A stretch of 64,000 nucleotides of DNA from Austropuccinia psidii. Lineage: Eukaryota; Basidiomycota; Pucciniomycetes; Pucciniales; Sphaerophragmiaceae. Position numbers and translations under genes: made by a program. Under the pieces are notes generated by a model, which was not told the origin of the DNA, did no database searches, and worked only from the letters and a program-made list of their open reading frames with translations. Position 1 is the first letter of the stretch; the number at the start of each line of letters is the position of its first letter. The stretch is taken from the NCBI GenBank assembly GCA_023105745.1, contig JALGQZ010000003.1, forward strand, positions 72,080,696-72,144,695. The letters run 5' to 3'. Of the stretch, positions 22,343 to 34,320 are shown in pieces.

Positions 22343-23937
22343 ACTTCATCTATAGCATGTATTAGAGAGTTGCCTTTACAGTCTCTGTTAAGTAATTGGC
22401 ATAAGATGCTACAATTCCTATCTTGAGTGTAACTGTGTCTTACTTCTTCAAAGAAGGTGGTGTTCAAGTCTGTAACACTTATTCCTTCTATTGGGATCTG
22501 TGGTGAAACTTCTTCTGGAACATAAGCAGGATTATCAATGTTATTTGGTAATGGCCATCTGCTTAGTCCATCTACATTCTTATGAATATTCCCATTCTTA
22601 TGAACAATATTCATATTGCCTCTGTATTAATGTATGGCTATTTGCCATCTGAGCATATGTCTGTTGGGTGTTTTCATGTTTAAAAGTGATTTGACAGCTG
22701 TACAATCTGTTATCAACCCAAAATCACATCCCTCTAAGAAGTAGTTCAATTTTTCCAACGCCAAGACAAGGCATAGACATTCTATTTGACTTTCTCCATA
22801 TCTGGCTTCAGTTGGTTTGATTTGCCTGGATTTGAAACATATGGGCCCTTCTACAGGTTTATCATTTTCTGATCTGAACTTGGTGAAGTGCAGCACCCAG
22901 CCCATCCCCTGATGCATGAATATACAATTTAAAATGCAATTTAAAGTTTGGCATCAGTAAGAGTGGAGAAGTGGTCAAGGCTTCTCTTAGAGACTCAAAA
23001 GCTTTGACTCTGTCAACAGCCATTTCAAATACTGTGTCTTTGTCACACAATTTATAAAGTGGTCTTGCTATGGATGCAAAATCTTTAATGTGTTGCCTGT
23101 AATATCCTGAAAAACCTGAAAATGACTTAATTTCCTTTTTGTTCCAAGGCATGGGTTTTAGCAATACTGCTGCAGCTTTTTTTTGTCAATTCCAAGGGAC
23201 AAACCAGATACAACATGTCCTAGTGCTTCAAGTTCTTTAAGTCAAAAATGGCTTTTCTTCAAGGAGATTTTCATGTTTACTGATTGAATTTTTGTCCAAC
23301 CTCTGGACAATATGTACATGTGCTCTTCCCAAGTCTTGGAACAGGCAATAATGCCATCAATGTAAATGATTAACCATCCCTCTGAAAGCTCTTCAGGGAA
23401 GATTTCATTCATCATTCTTTGGAAGTGTGAAGGTGCATTTTTGATACCAAAGGGCATTCTTACGCATTCATACACTCCACAATGAACAACAATTCTCAAA
23501 TATTTTCTTTCTCTTGGTGTCACCACATTTTGATTGAATCCTTTAAGGGCATCCATAGTGGCTATATACACTGCTTGAGATATCTGAGTAAGGGCAATTT
23601 GGATTTTTGGTATTGGGTACCTATCTGGAACAGTGTAAGTCTTCAGAGCTCTAAAGTCTCCAACCATTCTGTATTTTCCATTATTCCATGCCACTATGAC
23701 TAGTGTAGTTATTTCTACTTCTTCATTATGGCTAACGTTTCTTATTACACCAAGGTCTAGAAGTTCTTTGATATGAGTTTCCAGAGCTTCTCTGGACTTG
23801 GGACTTGCTGGGTATGCAGGTCTTCTCAAGAGTGGTGGATAAGTTCTTTCAATATTAAGAATGATATCAACTTCATGACTAATAATTGCTACTAGAGGTT
23901 CTTTGTCTGAAGCAAATGCTCCTTTGTGGTCATACAA
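22294..23937 (-). pseudogene. B1 reverse transcriptase and RNase H, inactivated
   Basis: The first piece (23937-23242) has the RT fingers and palm: DKEPL, VIVAWNNGKYRMVGDFRALK, MPFGIKNAPSHFQRMMNEIF. The active site reads IIYIDGIIACS at residues 191-201, so the second Asp of YIDD is Gly. A frame change leads to the thumb (23164-22862: [15 protein letters not shown]). Another leads to RNase H (22917-22627: [27 protein letters not shown]). The linker to integrase is 22614-22294. The replaced Asp alone would abolish polymerase activity. Confidence 0.88.
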
Positions 23938-23985
23938 AAGGGAAGAAAGTTCAATTTCTTGTTTATCAGTCAGATGAAGGCTTAT

Positions 23986-25928
23986 TTAAGCCTCCTTCAA
24001 CTGTTCAGATTTGAATTTATCCAATTGTAAGTTAACTGGTGATACTGTATTTACTGTAATTTGTCTTTTAAATGGCAAAAAGGCAAATTCCTGACGCTTA
24101 TTGTCTCCAATAGTAAAGTATCTGTCTTTGTTGTTATGTAAATCTATTCCATACATGATTAAATAATCATTTTCCAATATAAAATTGGTACTAGAGCAAT
24201 TTTCCATAACAACAAATTCAACATTGATTCTTAAACTTCCATTTATATGTTGAAAGAAGACACTAGTTTCAAATATTCCCAATTCTTTCATTGGGATACT
24301 TGCACTATTGAATTTTATGACATCAATTTGCAACAATTGATCTTCAAAGTTTGGTACACAAGTTTTAAGAAACGATTTACCAACACAAGAGCAGAAGGCT
24401 CCTGGGTCAAGTAAAAGTTTAGTGGGCTTGTTGTCAATCACCACTTCTGTTATACAGGAGTTACCAGCTGTATAACCTTTGCCTCTGTTTGGTTTGGTTT
24501 TCATAAGTTGTGTATCTTGAGCTTTTGATAAATCAAATTGACCATTGCTCAATTGTGGCAAGCGGGAAAAAGATTCCATGATGTCAAAAGTGGCATTGAT
24601 ACTTTCTATATCTTTTGAAGATTTGGAAAATATTGATGACTTATCATCTGAATTGTCTTCAATTATGTCATCTTTTTCAACATCAGGTTCCTTTTCAATG
24701 TCAATTTCATTGATTTTCCCCCTTTTTGGACATGTATTGGTTAAATGGGTGGTGCTTTGGCAAATGGGGCACTTTCTCACTGTATCTGCAGATTTATACT
24801 TAACATTATTAGAATTTTCTTTGGGGTTTTTTTCCACAGAATCTTTCCAAGGTGTATTAAACCTTGTTTTGAGATTTACCCTACTAGAACGAATTTTGGT
24901 TCTGGTGGTTACTTCTTCTAATATATTGATAATATCCTCTGCTGAAGATTGTGCAGTAGTCCTGCTTTTGACAGCATGCTCTAAGTCACCTCCACATTGT
25001 CTGAGAATTTTTCTATGGATCATAAATTCTGACATGTCAGGATATAATGCTGTTAATCTGTCTTTTTGTTGGCAAAACCATGGTAAAGCTTTTTCTTTAT
25101 CATCATTAAATTTGGAAGATTCAAAGGCTGTTTCCACTTTAAATCTCCAAGCATCATTGGCCCATTTGTTTATAATTTGGGTTTCCACCAAGTCGAACTT
25201 TGGTGTTCATGTGCTTGTCTCAATTTGATATACCATCTGTGAGATGATTTGGTAAATAAGGTGTTAAACCTGGCTGTTACCAATCTGTCTGGTAATTCAA
25301 AATCTTTTTTAATTATGTCATTTCCTCTGATGAATTCCATATGGTCATATTCTCCTTCACCACTGTAGTGAGGCCATTCCTTAAGTTTTGCAACTTCTTT
25401 CAAGAGTGCTTGGCCAATTGATGGTTCCAAGTTATGAAAAGAAGTAGAAAATCCTTTTTTTGATTGAGAATTTTCAATATCCAATACTTGTGGATTGGGA
25501 ATCCCTGTACCTTCATGTTGATTCAGAGGTGTAGACATTCTTGGTAAGGTGTTTAGTAGTTGTTCAATATCATTCATTTTACTGTTGTTACACCTTTGTG
25601 AATTTCTTAATTCATGTTGTAAGCTTTGTATAGAGGTTATTACATTCTTCTTATGATCATCCTCTTTATATTCCAGCTCATTCCATAATTCTGTTTGTTT
25701 AGTATTTTCAGATACAACCTCATTTAACTTTATTGTTAATTTTGATATTTCCTCTTTTGAGGTATCAAAACACTTTTTCATGGCAATTATATATGTTTTT
25801 ACTTCAGTAAATGATTTTGAAATATCATCAAGTGCTTTCTTATTATTGTCTTTGATAGTATTTATGGCTTGTTTTATTCTTGTTTCAATTATGTCATCAA
25901 TATTGAATTTGGAATATTTGTCTGTCAA
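23986..25928 (-). pseudogene. B1 gag core, zinc knuckle and aspartic protease, frameshifted
   Basis: The N-terminal piece (25928-25170) is coiled-coil-like and reaches KEWPHYSGEGEYDHMEFIRG. A frameshift near 25185 moves to the next piece (25191-23986; 401 codons), which has WANDAWRFKVETAF, FCQQKDRLTALYPDMS and QCGGDLEH. Then come a CX2CX4HX4C knuckle (C141, C144, H149, C154) and a protease with LLLDPGAFCSC at about 259-269. DPG stands where A2 has DTG. The piece ends at a stop (23986) that separates it from RT in the same frame. Gag, protease and pol therefore form one long frame in this family, with no gag stop to bypass. Confidence 0.85.
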
Positions 25929-26148
25929 TTATTTAATAATGCCAGATTGTTCATTTATCTTATTGCGAAAAGAATTATCATTATTGGAAGTTTTAATTGT
26001 TCTTAAAACTTTTTCAAAACATTTAAGTGTTTCATTGATTTGGCTCAGACTCAAGTTATGTGTTTTAAGATTGTCACAAATTGATGTATTTTTATCAGAA
26101 AGATGACTTCTTGCATCAGTTATAGCTTCCTACAACTCTGCAATAGAA

Positions 26149-26829
26149 TCAAAAAATATCAGAAATCATTTCTGCTATTTCAATCTGGCCTCCTCTTTCT
26201 TTTGTAATTCCATCATTGTTCTGACCATCTGAAACACATTTTCCATGGCATCCTGTTGAATATTTGGAATCCTGTAGCCCTGGCTGTAAGCTTTGGTGGC
26301 TGGTGCCTTTCCTTTGCCCTTGTTTGGAGCTTGTGGCTGCTTTTTCACATTGTAATTGCTGCTGCTGGCCACTGGGGCTGTTTTTGGTACTTGCTTGGGT
26401 GGTGGAGGGTTGTTTTTCCTCCATTGTAGTGTCAAGAGCATCATGTTTTTCTTCTCCATCAATGGATTCCATCCATTAATCAATTTGCAAGTATTGGGAT
26501 GTCCCAGGAAATTTCTCACAGTCAGTTAAGAATTCATGCAGTTTTTCCACAGATCTTCAAGGATCTGGTACTCCTTGTACTGCAGGGAATTGTTGTAAGC
26601 TTTGTGGCTGGCTTTGTATATGTCCACTGAGGCTTCTTGTGGCGGTGTCAGCTCTTTGTGAAGGCAAAATGGTATTATCAGCATCAAAATGACCTATTTT
26701 TGTTGTTTGGAAGTCATCAACTGACCCTTTTCCTTCTGTACCTGATTGGCTTCTGCCATAATCACGTCTATCACCTTTCTGGGAGCTGCTTGAGGGGTTA
26801 TAGCTGGCTCCTGGTCTAGATGAAGGCAT
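26149..26829 (-). pseudogene. B1 ORF2 N-terminus, with nonsense changes
   Basis: The frame starts at the ATG at 26829 (MPSSRPGASYNPSSSSQKGD) and runs to stops near 26557 and 26476, then through 26472-26149. The sequence is Ser/Gln-rich with CHGKCVSDGQNNDGI, the ORF2 version of the region that encodes ORF1 in another frame. It continues toward the coiled-coil part at 25928. Two in-frame stops and one near 26149 inactivate it. No enzymatic domain is present. Confidence 0.6.
26175..26519 (-). CDS. B1 ORF1 (conserved basic protein, overlapping frame), C-terminal part
   Basis: This 114-codon ORF lies in another frame over the ORF2 region. It carries the ORF1 landmarks NFLGH, INGWNPL, KTAPVASSSNYN, a Lys-rich stretch, YSQGYRIPNIQQDAMENVF and a KKEEARLK end. 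The upstream part in the same frame (QYKEYQ, LWKNCMNS) is cut off by one stop at about 26522. It corresponds to A1 15750-16196. No known domain; function unknown. Confidence 0.55.
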   Translation of the reverse strand: MRNFLGHPNTCKLINGWNPLMEKKNMMLLTLQWRKNNPPPPKQVPKTAPVASSSNYNVKKQPQAPNKGKGKAPATKAYSQGYRIPNIQQDAMENVFQMVRTMMELQKKEEARLK

Positions 26830-26892
26830 ATTTTATGATTAAAAATTCTTAAAATCATCTTTTATGTCAAAAACTTCCTATTGGCCAAATTC

Positions 26893-27099
26893 TTAGCTTT
26901 TTTGAAGGGTATTACTTATATCCAAGTTAATCAATTCAGAAGATATTGGTTCAGGCTGGTTATTTTGAGTCACAATAACAATTCCATTGTGGTCTGAAAT
27001 AACAGTACTGGCAGGAACAATGCTGGTGACTGTTGAGGCTGTTTCAATGTTTTCTTGTCTTACCACGTTGTCAGACACTAAAACTAATGAAAAATCCAA
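26893..27099 (-). CDS. B1 short leading ORF (candidate first exon)
   Basis: 68 codons, Ser/Thr/Val/Ile-rich, with RQENIETASTVTSIVPAST and PEPISSEL.NLDISNTLQK, closely matched by B2 at 58720-58959. In B2 a consensus donor GTAAGT follows LANG; here the same place reads GGAAGT, so the donor appears mutated. A role as a small spliced N-terminal exon is inferred from position. No domain is recognised. Confidence 0.4.
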   Translation of the reverse strand: MDFSLVLVSDNVVRQENIETASTVTSIVPASTVISDHNGIVIVTQNNQPEPISSELINLDISNTLQKS

Positions 27100-27269
27100 T
27101 TAATTAAGTAGAAAAAAGGTTATTTCAAAAAAAGAAATAAAAATATAAGCCTCACTTATAATATGAAAAAATTATTTTTTATGGGTTTTTTGAATTATAA
27201 GTATTTTTATATGTTTTTTAAATTTCTCAATATAAGAAAAAAGTTTTAAAACAAAGTAAAAAATTATGT

Positions 27270-27301
27270 CACAGGTAAAATATCACGTCTGGGTCCCCAA
27301 A
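27270..27301 (-). other. B1 post-LTR motif (primer-binding region)
   Basis: On the minus strand, just inside the 5' LTR end, it reads TTTGGGGACCCAGACGTGAT, a variant of the A1 motif at 14774. The B2 version at 59160-59182 is TTTGGGGGACCAGCCATGAT. Confidence 0.45.
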
Positions 27302-27610
27302 TGTAAGGTGTGGACATGAAACTTTGATAAAATATCAAGTGCTTTTCCTGTCCTCAAAATTTGTATAAGGTAGAATTCTTTAAAAATAGTAAGAAATAGT
27401 ATTTTCAAAGAGAAAACATGCCAATTTATTGCTTTTAACTTTATAAGTATAAAACAATAATATAATAAGAATTTATTGTTTTACCAACAATAAAGATTTA
27501 TCCAAAAATACTTTACAAGAGATATTTAAGGCTACAAAAGAAATTTCTTCAAGAGCAATTTGAATTGGAATTAATTGGACAAAGAACTGCAAGCAATTAA
27601 ATAAATAACA
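27302..27610 (-). repeat. B1 5' LTR, truncated fragment
   Basis: It begins TGTAAGGTGTGGACATGAA and follows the B LTR for about 300 bp, as far as gaactgcaagcaatta. It then changes abruptly to A-LTR sequence at about 27600-27611. The rest of this LTR is missing, or is represented by the full B LTR 720 bp farther on. Confidence 0.8.
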
Positions 27611-28328
27611 ACAAAAGGAATTAATGATCAAAGTTTAAGCTTAAAATTGATCATTTATGATCGCTCACTGTAATCTTATTTTACATTTAACAGTTATATA
27701 AGTGATGAAACTGGTGTACACTATTAGATTATGATTAATACTAATAAAATCCACGAATCTTAGGCTTCTTCCAAGCCTATGATGTCATTAAACTTAGAGT
27801 TATAGTGATATCTCTAAATAAGGGCCTAATAATGAGATAAGATGGTTTCATCATGCCATAATAATCTTTAAACCTTAAACAACTGATCATTTCCAGTGGA
27901 TACCATCAGTAAGCGTCTACTAGAAGTCTACTGGACTCTAGAAGGGAGGAATTTACTACAAATAGAGCTCTTTTTACTCTATTTCCCCCCCAGACGCATC
28001 AAGACAATAAAACAATTAAATCAAAAGGTCAAACTTTTATTCTTTATATATAAATATTTCATATTATCAAAGACCAAGTATAATCTTTATTATAATCATC
28101 AATCTTGATGTGATTACTCCAATTGTTCATTTTTTTGTTATAATTCTTTTAAAAATCTTATTTCCATGTAAAATCAAGAATATTTGTAATTTCTTTTATT
28201 TTTATTTGTAAGTACAAATTAAATGAATTTTATTTACATTATTTGGCATAAATTCTTTCAAAATTATTATATTAAGTGTTCAAAGTAGGTTATTTTCTCT
28301 TATTATAATAATTTCTCTCTATTATTAC
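27611..28328 (+). repeat. A-family LTR fragment
   Basis: It matches the part of the A LTR from just after gatcaaagtttgagctt to ctattattac (A1 13690-14400). By eye it is about 96% like the complement of 4211-4930 in the left nest. It contains the promoter block with TACAAATAGAGCTC. It ends exactly where a B LTR begins, at the same nucleotide as in the left nest. Confidence 0.8.
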
Positions 28329-30119
28329 TGTAAGGTGTGGATATGAAACTTTGATTAAAAATCAAGTACTTTTTCTGTCCTCAAAATTTGTATAAGGTAA
28401 AAATGAATTAAAAATAGTAAGAAATATTATTTTTAAGAGAAAAAACGCCAATTTTATTGTTTATAGCTTTATTAGTATAAAACAATAATATTATAAAAAT
28501 TTATTGTTCTAGCAACAATAAAAATTTATCCAAAAAATACTCTACAAGAGATATTTTAAGGCTACAAAAGAAATTTCTTCAAGAGCAATTTCAATTGGAA
28601 TTAATTGAGAAATGAACTGCAAGCAATTAATTAAAGAACAGAGTCTTTAGAAATAATATTGAAGAGAAAACACACCCAAAAGTGATCATAGTGAATTTGG
28701 AAACAAAGTGACAAAGCTAACGGTGATGAATGATGCTTTAATTCACTTTTGGGGTGGTTCAGGGGTAAAAATGATTATAAGAGTTACAAACAATTATTAT
28801 AATGATTTTTTCACGTTGTTGAAAAGTTGAAAATGTTTCAAAAAGGGTGGTTGGAATCTTTTATTGATTGGTTTAACAGTGTTTAAACTAATTATAAAAG
28901 GAAAAGATTCTAACATGAAGAGAAAAGTGGGGCAAAGAAGACATTCTTTTATAGCCATCAATTTTTTTACTCCAAAAGTAAAATTTACTCTTGTCAGTCG
29001 TGAAAAATAGTCTGACAAAAGAAATTCCAGTTATTGCATCATTGAACCCTGGTTTAGACCAAAAAAGGGCTGGTTTAAGCCATTTTAGACCCTTAAATCA
29101 GCCATTACTATAGCAATACCTGGTCTAGAGCCTTCAAAGCATGTCAGCATGTGTGCAAGAGGCGTAGAAATAAGTTAAAACTGTTTTTACTAACATTTTT
29201 TAATTCAATGGTAGTCTTGACCTCTTGGCAACAGTTAAAACTGTCGTGGTTGGTATCCAAACCTCAACATTAATTGAGTCACAGACCCTGTGACTCAATT
29301 CCAGGCCAAAAGTGATGAACATTTGTGTGAAATTTGACATCTCACGCCTGTCAGCAAGGATTTTGGGGGTCTGGCTCCCCGTTAGAGCTAGAGTTCCTTT
29401 TCCCCCCCCAATTTATTTTTTCCTTTAATTCCTCATCATGTATTATAATTGTAATTTACATATGTAATTCAATTGAATTTTACAATACAATAAAGTAATA
29501 ATTGATACCTCATATGTAAATCAAAGTTCACTTATCTAATACACGCGCACATTTTGACATTTCAATTGAATTCAATTGAAAATACTTCAATTCCTCATAA
29601 CTTCTAAACTAAACACAACACCTCAATTTTAACACAAAAATTGATGGTTAACACCACATGTGGTGTGAATTAATCTAAAGTTTTGAGGATTTTCTATTTT
29701 TTCATTGAAAATACTGAAAACTTAATTTAAGCTTATTTAGAGTTGAGTTACAAAAATTTCACTCAGAGGTGACCCCACCTAATTTTTTATAAGGAATCAA
29801 ATGGTGAAATCAATTTTATATGTTTATTTATTCAATGAAAAGCTATAATATATTTTATACAAATTTTTACCAAAAACATTTTAATTTCATAATTTTTATT
29901 AAAAATTCATTTTTACTTAATTTTTACAAGTAAAAATGAATTTTCATAATTTTAAATTTTATTGTAATTTTATTTTTAAATTATGATTAAGTTTTGATTT
30001 TTAAATATAAATTTGTATTTATATTTTCATTTTTATAATAAATTTATTTTATTTATATTTCTATTTTGATTTATCATTTGTGGTCTTTTGGGTATATAAA
30101 AATACCTCTAAAGCTCACA
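28329..30119 (-). repeat. B-family LTR
   Basis: This 1,791-bp unit begins TGTAAGGTGTGGATATGAAA and ends CTCTAAAGCTCACA. The left flank is attac, as expected from the left-nest copy, but the right flank is atcag, so the target duplication is lost and the next bases belong to the A2 internal region. The sense-strand LTR ORF is at 28797-29018. Confidence 0.85.
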
Positions 30120-30120
30120 A

Positions 30121-30613
30121 TCAGGCCACTGTTGAGAGATTGATGGAAGAAACTTGTCAAATCTTTCCAACACCAGTTATCAATAAGAAAAGAAAAGTTA
30201 AGAAATTGTTTTTTCCAGGACCCACTGTTCAGGACTGTGAAGGAGAGTACCTCTCTTAAAATTTCCATAAAAAGACTTTTCATCTTTCTGAAATCTTTTT
30301 ATCCCTTATTTTTTCTAATATGACAACTAGAAGAGGATCCCAATACTCTATCCACTCAGATGGAGGTGGACTCAGAAGTAGAAATGATCACACAAAAGGG
30401 AAAAGAAAGGGAAAAATCCCCAGTGGAACAGAATCCACACAAGAAAGCGCCATATCCCAAAGGAAAGTCCTAGAAATGCCTATAATCTCTGAACCAGAGT
30501 TGGAACTAAGTATTAGTAATTCCAAAGATACAAATAACATTCAGAGGGGGCAGAAAGGCATAAAAATGAGCCAGTACAAGAGGTATTACACTGTGTACAG
30601 CAACAAAGATTAG
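30121..30613 (+). pseudogene. A2 leading exon and ORF2 start
   Basis: Bases 30121-30258 encode ATVERLMEETCQ.FPTPVI, then KKRKVKK, the second half of the A1 leading ORF. The ATG at 30320 opens MTTRRGSQYSIHSDGGGL, matching A1 ORF2. After SNSK the frame runs into the ORF1 sequence (MSQYKRYYTVY), because A2 has a different length than A1 between these points, and stops at 30611. It shows how close the two frames lie. It is not functional. Confidence 0.6.
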
Positions 30614-32555
30614 GAAATGTTGCCATAAATCCACCAAGGAGTGATGAACTCCTGGCATATCCTGAAAAAGTTCCTCAAAAAGGAGGAAACAGTGGGATAC
30701 TCAAAGTGATGAAATCCACTATCATCCAAACTTCAAATAAAAAAGATCAAGGACTGGAACAACAAAAAAAAGGGATGCAAGCAAGGAAAAATCCACAGTA
30801 GCTTCTACCAGAAAGCCACAAGCCAGCCAACCTCCCCAAGAAGGGAAGAAGAACAAGAAAAAGACCTAAAGTAAACCATATTCCCCAAGCTACAAAATCC
30901 CAATAATCTAAAAAGATGCCATGGACAATTTTGTCAACATGGCCAGAACTTTGATGGAATTCAGGGACAAGGAGGAACAAAGAATGAGACAACCCCATTT
31001 CACAAAGAAATAACTTTGTCTCCTGATGTTTTAAATACTTTAACAGAACTTAAAAATAGTATCTTACATATAAAAGACATTAAAATATCTTATCATCTTT
31101 AAGATATATAAAGAGTAGTTTATTATCCTTAACACAAGTTTTTGTACAAAATGAAAAATAAATCGACAGCATTAAAATTATTTTTGAAAGTAACAAACCA
31201 AAAGTCTTAATGTACAATACTCAGAAATCAATACAAGGACAACAAGAATTGTATAAATACATAAGAGATATGAAAGAAAAAAAATTGAAAATCAATTATG
31301 ACATGAGTATTGACAATATCACCAAAAAAATTAATTAATTAAGTATTTTTATTGAAAATTTGAATAAAATAATCCATCACACAGAAACCCACTTCTAGAC
31401 CATGTAGGAAAAAGTGATGAAGCAAGAATGAATCTTAAAGATGACATCCAAAGTGAAACAAGACTTATCACTGAGAAAATGGATAAAATAAATGAGGCTA
31501 ATTTAAATATTCCACAGTAATTAACCCCATTTTCCAACATAAGAAGTCCTGTTAAGCCAAAAGAGGAAGTAACAAATTCCTTCATAACAAACTTAAGCCA
31601 TCAAGACAAAAATCAAGTCTTAATGAAAGAAGTACCTCAGCTTCAAGAATGGCGAGCATTCACAGGTGAGGGTGAATATGACCATATATCATTTATTAAG
31701 ACATTTAAAATGTTTCAAGAAGATTATGCCATACTAGATTAATCAATCACTGCAAGATTACATTCATTATTTGAAAAATATGCAAAAAGATGTTATTATG
31801 GTATACAGCAAACAAATTGCAAAAATACCTGGTCTTGCTGGAAAAATGAAGTAGTTACAACATTGGAAAATGATTCCTGGAGGTAAAAAATAGAAAATGC
31901 ATTTTAAAATTCCTTCTTTGACCCAGACAAGGATAAAACTTGAACTTGGTTCTTGAAGCAGGTTGAAAGGCTGCATGTACTATATCCAGAAATTTTACAA
32001 AAGATGGTGCATATTAATATTCTTAAAAAATTTGGAGGAGAACTAGAACATGCCCCGAGAAGAAGATGCATAGCCATGTTCCCCAGAGGAGTACATTAAT
32101 GCACTAGAAGATATAGTGACAAGAACCAAAATTGGAAGAACATGAAAAAATCGGATATTGAAATTCCAAATAAACCATTTGTTAATAAAGATCAACCAAG
32201 AGAACCTTTCAAAACCAATACATCCAACACTAATGAGAAACAAAAATACCATAAATGTTGTGGTATTGGAGACTTAGCCAATAATGGTCTTGAAAAGGAA
32301 AATATAAATGAAATTTTGGAAACAGAAAACCACAATGACAAAGAAGAAGAATCTGGAGAATCTGATTCTGAAAGAGAAACTGAAGAATCTGACACCTCTG
32401 GAGGTGAGGAAATCCAAATAATTAAGGACCAACTTAATAATATTGATTTAATATATGAATTAATAGATTTAAGCTCAAACTTACCACAAGTTGGAAAATC
32501 TGATACAAGACTCACAAATATACAAGATTACAAACTTCATAAAACCAAAACTTAA
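30614..32555 (+). pseudogene. A2 ORF1/ORF2 and gag remnant
   Basis: ORF1 landmarks (MNSWHILKKFLK, then MDNFVNMARTLMEF) are readable with stops near 30614-31010. The gag core follows at about 31620-32100 (ATTCACAGGTGAGGGTGAATATG encodes FTGEGEYD), broken by several stops. The last part (32142-32555) is acidic, with clusters of Glu, Ser and Asp, and leads to the protease. The knuckle region (YHKCCGIGDLANN) has lost the standard CX2CX4HX4C pattern. Confidence 0.65.
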
Positions 32556-32561
32556 GAAAGA

Positions 32562-33031
32562 TTGGGATATACAGCTGGAAAATCAAGTCTAAGCATTGTT
32601 ATGGTAGAAAACAAAGAGGAAAAAGTAAACCTGGATACAGGAGCATACTGCACCTGTGTTGGAAAAAGTTATTTACAAACAATTATACCAGATTTGGAAG
32701 AGAAACTTATACCAATACAAGGGGTTAAATTTATTATTGCAAGTGAAAGCATGAAGCCCTTTGGATTAATTCACTTAGAATTGATTTTCCTCATCCTTCC
32801 CAATGCACAAAAGTTAAATTAGAGTTTTTAGCAATGGGAAACTGTACTTGTAACCATTTTATACATGCAAATGATTACTTTTCAATCTATGGTATAGATA
32901 TCTCTAGCCATAAAGACAGATATTTTACCATAGGAGACAATAGAAGACAAAGATTTAGTTTTTTAAACAATAGAAAACTAATTAATAGACATTTCCATAA
33001 AAACATTTATTCAAAATTGAATAACCTATAG
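32562..33031 (+). pseudogene. A2 aspartic protease remnant
   Basis: The frame has YTAGKSSLSIVMVENKEEK, then VNLDTGAYCTCVGKSYLQ, with a canonical DTG active site, and later DYFSIYGIDISSHKDRYFT. A frame break lies at about 32822-32834. The same landmarks in B1 (IYGIDLHNNKDRYFTIGDN) confirm the family. In a working copy it would process the polyprotein. Confidence 0.75.
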
Positions 33032-33063
33032 ACGCAGAACTCAATCAGTAATTAATATAAAAA

Positions 33064-34320
33064 ATGAAACAAAAATTGATTGATATATTATTTAAATACA
33101 AAAATTCCTTTTCAACTGACAAAGAACCACTAGGTTCTATCATTGAACATGAAGTAGACATTATTCTTAATGTGGAAAAATGTTATCCACTCCTGTTAAG
33201 AAAAACAGCTTTCCCAGCTATCCCAAGACCTAGAGAATATCCAGAGCTAAACATTAAAGAACTAATGGACCTTTGGGTATTAAGGAAAGTAGGACATAAT
33301 GAAAAGGTAGAAGTCACTACACCTGTTATTATAGCTTGGCATAATGGTAAATCCAGGATGGTAGGGGACTTTAGAGCTCTAAATACCTATACAATCCCTG
33401 ACAGATACCAAATACCCAGAATCCATGAGAAATTAAACACAATTTTCACAGGTTAAGTTCATTACAGCCATGGACTTTTTGAATGGTTTTTTATCAAATA
33501 TTTTTAACAAACAATTCCAGAGAACTACTAAGGATAAAAGCTCATTGTGGCATATATGATTACCTGACAATGTCTTTTGGTATAAAATATGCAACTTCCC
33601 ATTATAAAGAAATGATGAATATCATATTTCCTGAAGAATTATCAGAAGGATGGTTAACTATCTACATTTATTATATTATAGTTTGCTCAGAAACTTGGTA
33701 AAATTACTTAACAATATTAGAAAGAGTCTTACAAAAGATAGTGCAAGTAAATATGAAAATTTCCTTGAAAGAGTGTCATTTTGCATATAGTGACCTAAAA
33801 GCCCTGGGACATTTTGTATGTGGACAAAGCTTGGGAATAGATAAAAACAAAGTAGCAGCATTACTTCTGAAACCAATGCCCCAAACCAAGAAATAAATGC
33901 AATCATTTCTAGTATTTGCTGGTTATTACACACAGCATATAAAATATTTTGCAAGAATTTCCAAATCCTTGTGCAAAATCTGTGACCAACAGACAAATTA
34001 AGCCAACAGAATCAAGATATGGATTAATCCAAATGTAATTTCTTTGCTTAGTGTGGTCTTAAGAAAAGTTACACTACTATTTGGATGGAACATTGTTTTA
34101 TGTAATTACAGACTGAAATTATGTCAAGTCTTCATGGAACATGAAGAAACCAGATGGAAATATGCTAAGATAATTGCTATCCAAGAATATTAAGCAAATA
34201 TTACTATAGCTCATCAATCTGGTGATATTCATAAAAATGCATATGGTCTTAGCAGATGGGCTCTGGCAAATACACCTGAAAACCCAAAATGGGTCCCACA
34301 GGAAGAACATCACATAGAAG
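33064..34320 (+). pseudogene. A2 reverse transcriptase and RNase H remnant
   Basis: 33064-33456 encodes the RT fingers (STDKEPLGSIIEHEVDIIL, HNGKSRMVGDFRALNTYTIP). After a break, 33483-33701 holds the palm with MSFGIKYATSHYKEMMNIIF and an active site reading IYIYYIIVCS, with Tyr-Tyr in place of Asp-Asp. The thumb (GHFVCGQSLGIDKNK) and a worn RNase H and linker ([13 protein letters not shown] near 34220) follow in shifted frames. It is inactive. Confidence 0.75.

Larger units (their letters stand above)
11743..27610 (-). mobile_element. Ty3/gypsy chromodomain element B1
   Basis: In element order (right to left) it has a partial 5' LTR (27302-27610), a post-LTR motif, a leading ORF, overlapping ORF1 and ORF2, gag with zinc knuckle, protease, RT, RNase H, integrase, chromodomain, polypurine tract and a 3' LTR (11743-20880). 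It is inserted in C1 gag. Its 3' LTR is split by A1. Its 5' LTR keeps only about 310 bp before a switch to A-LTR sequence at about 27611, so the right boundary is a rearrangement rather than a clean end. Several frameshifts and stops make it inactive. Confidence 0.85.
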
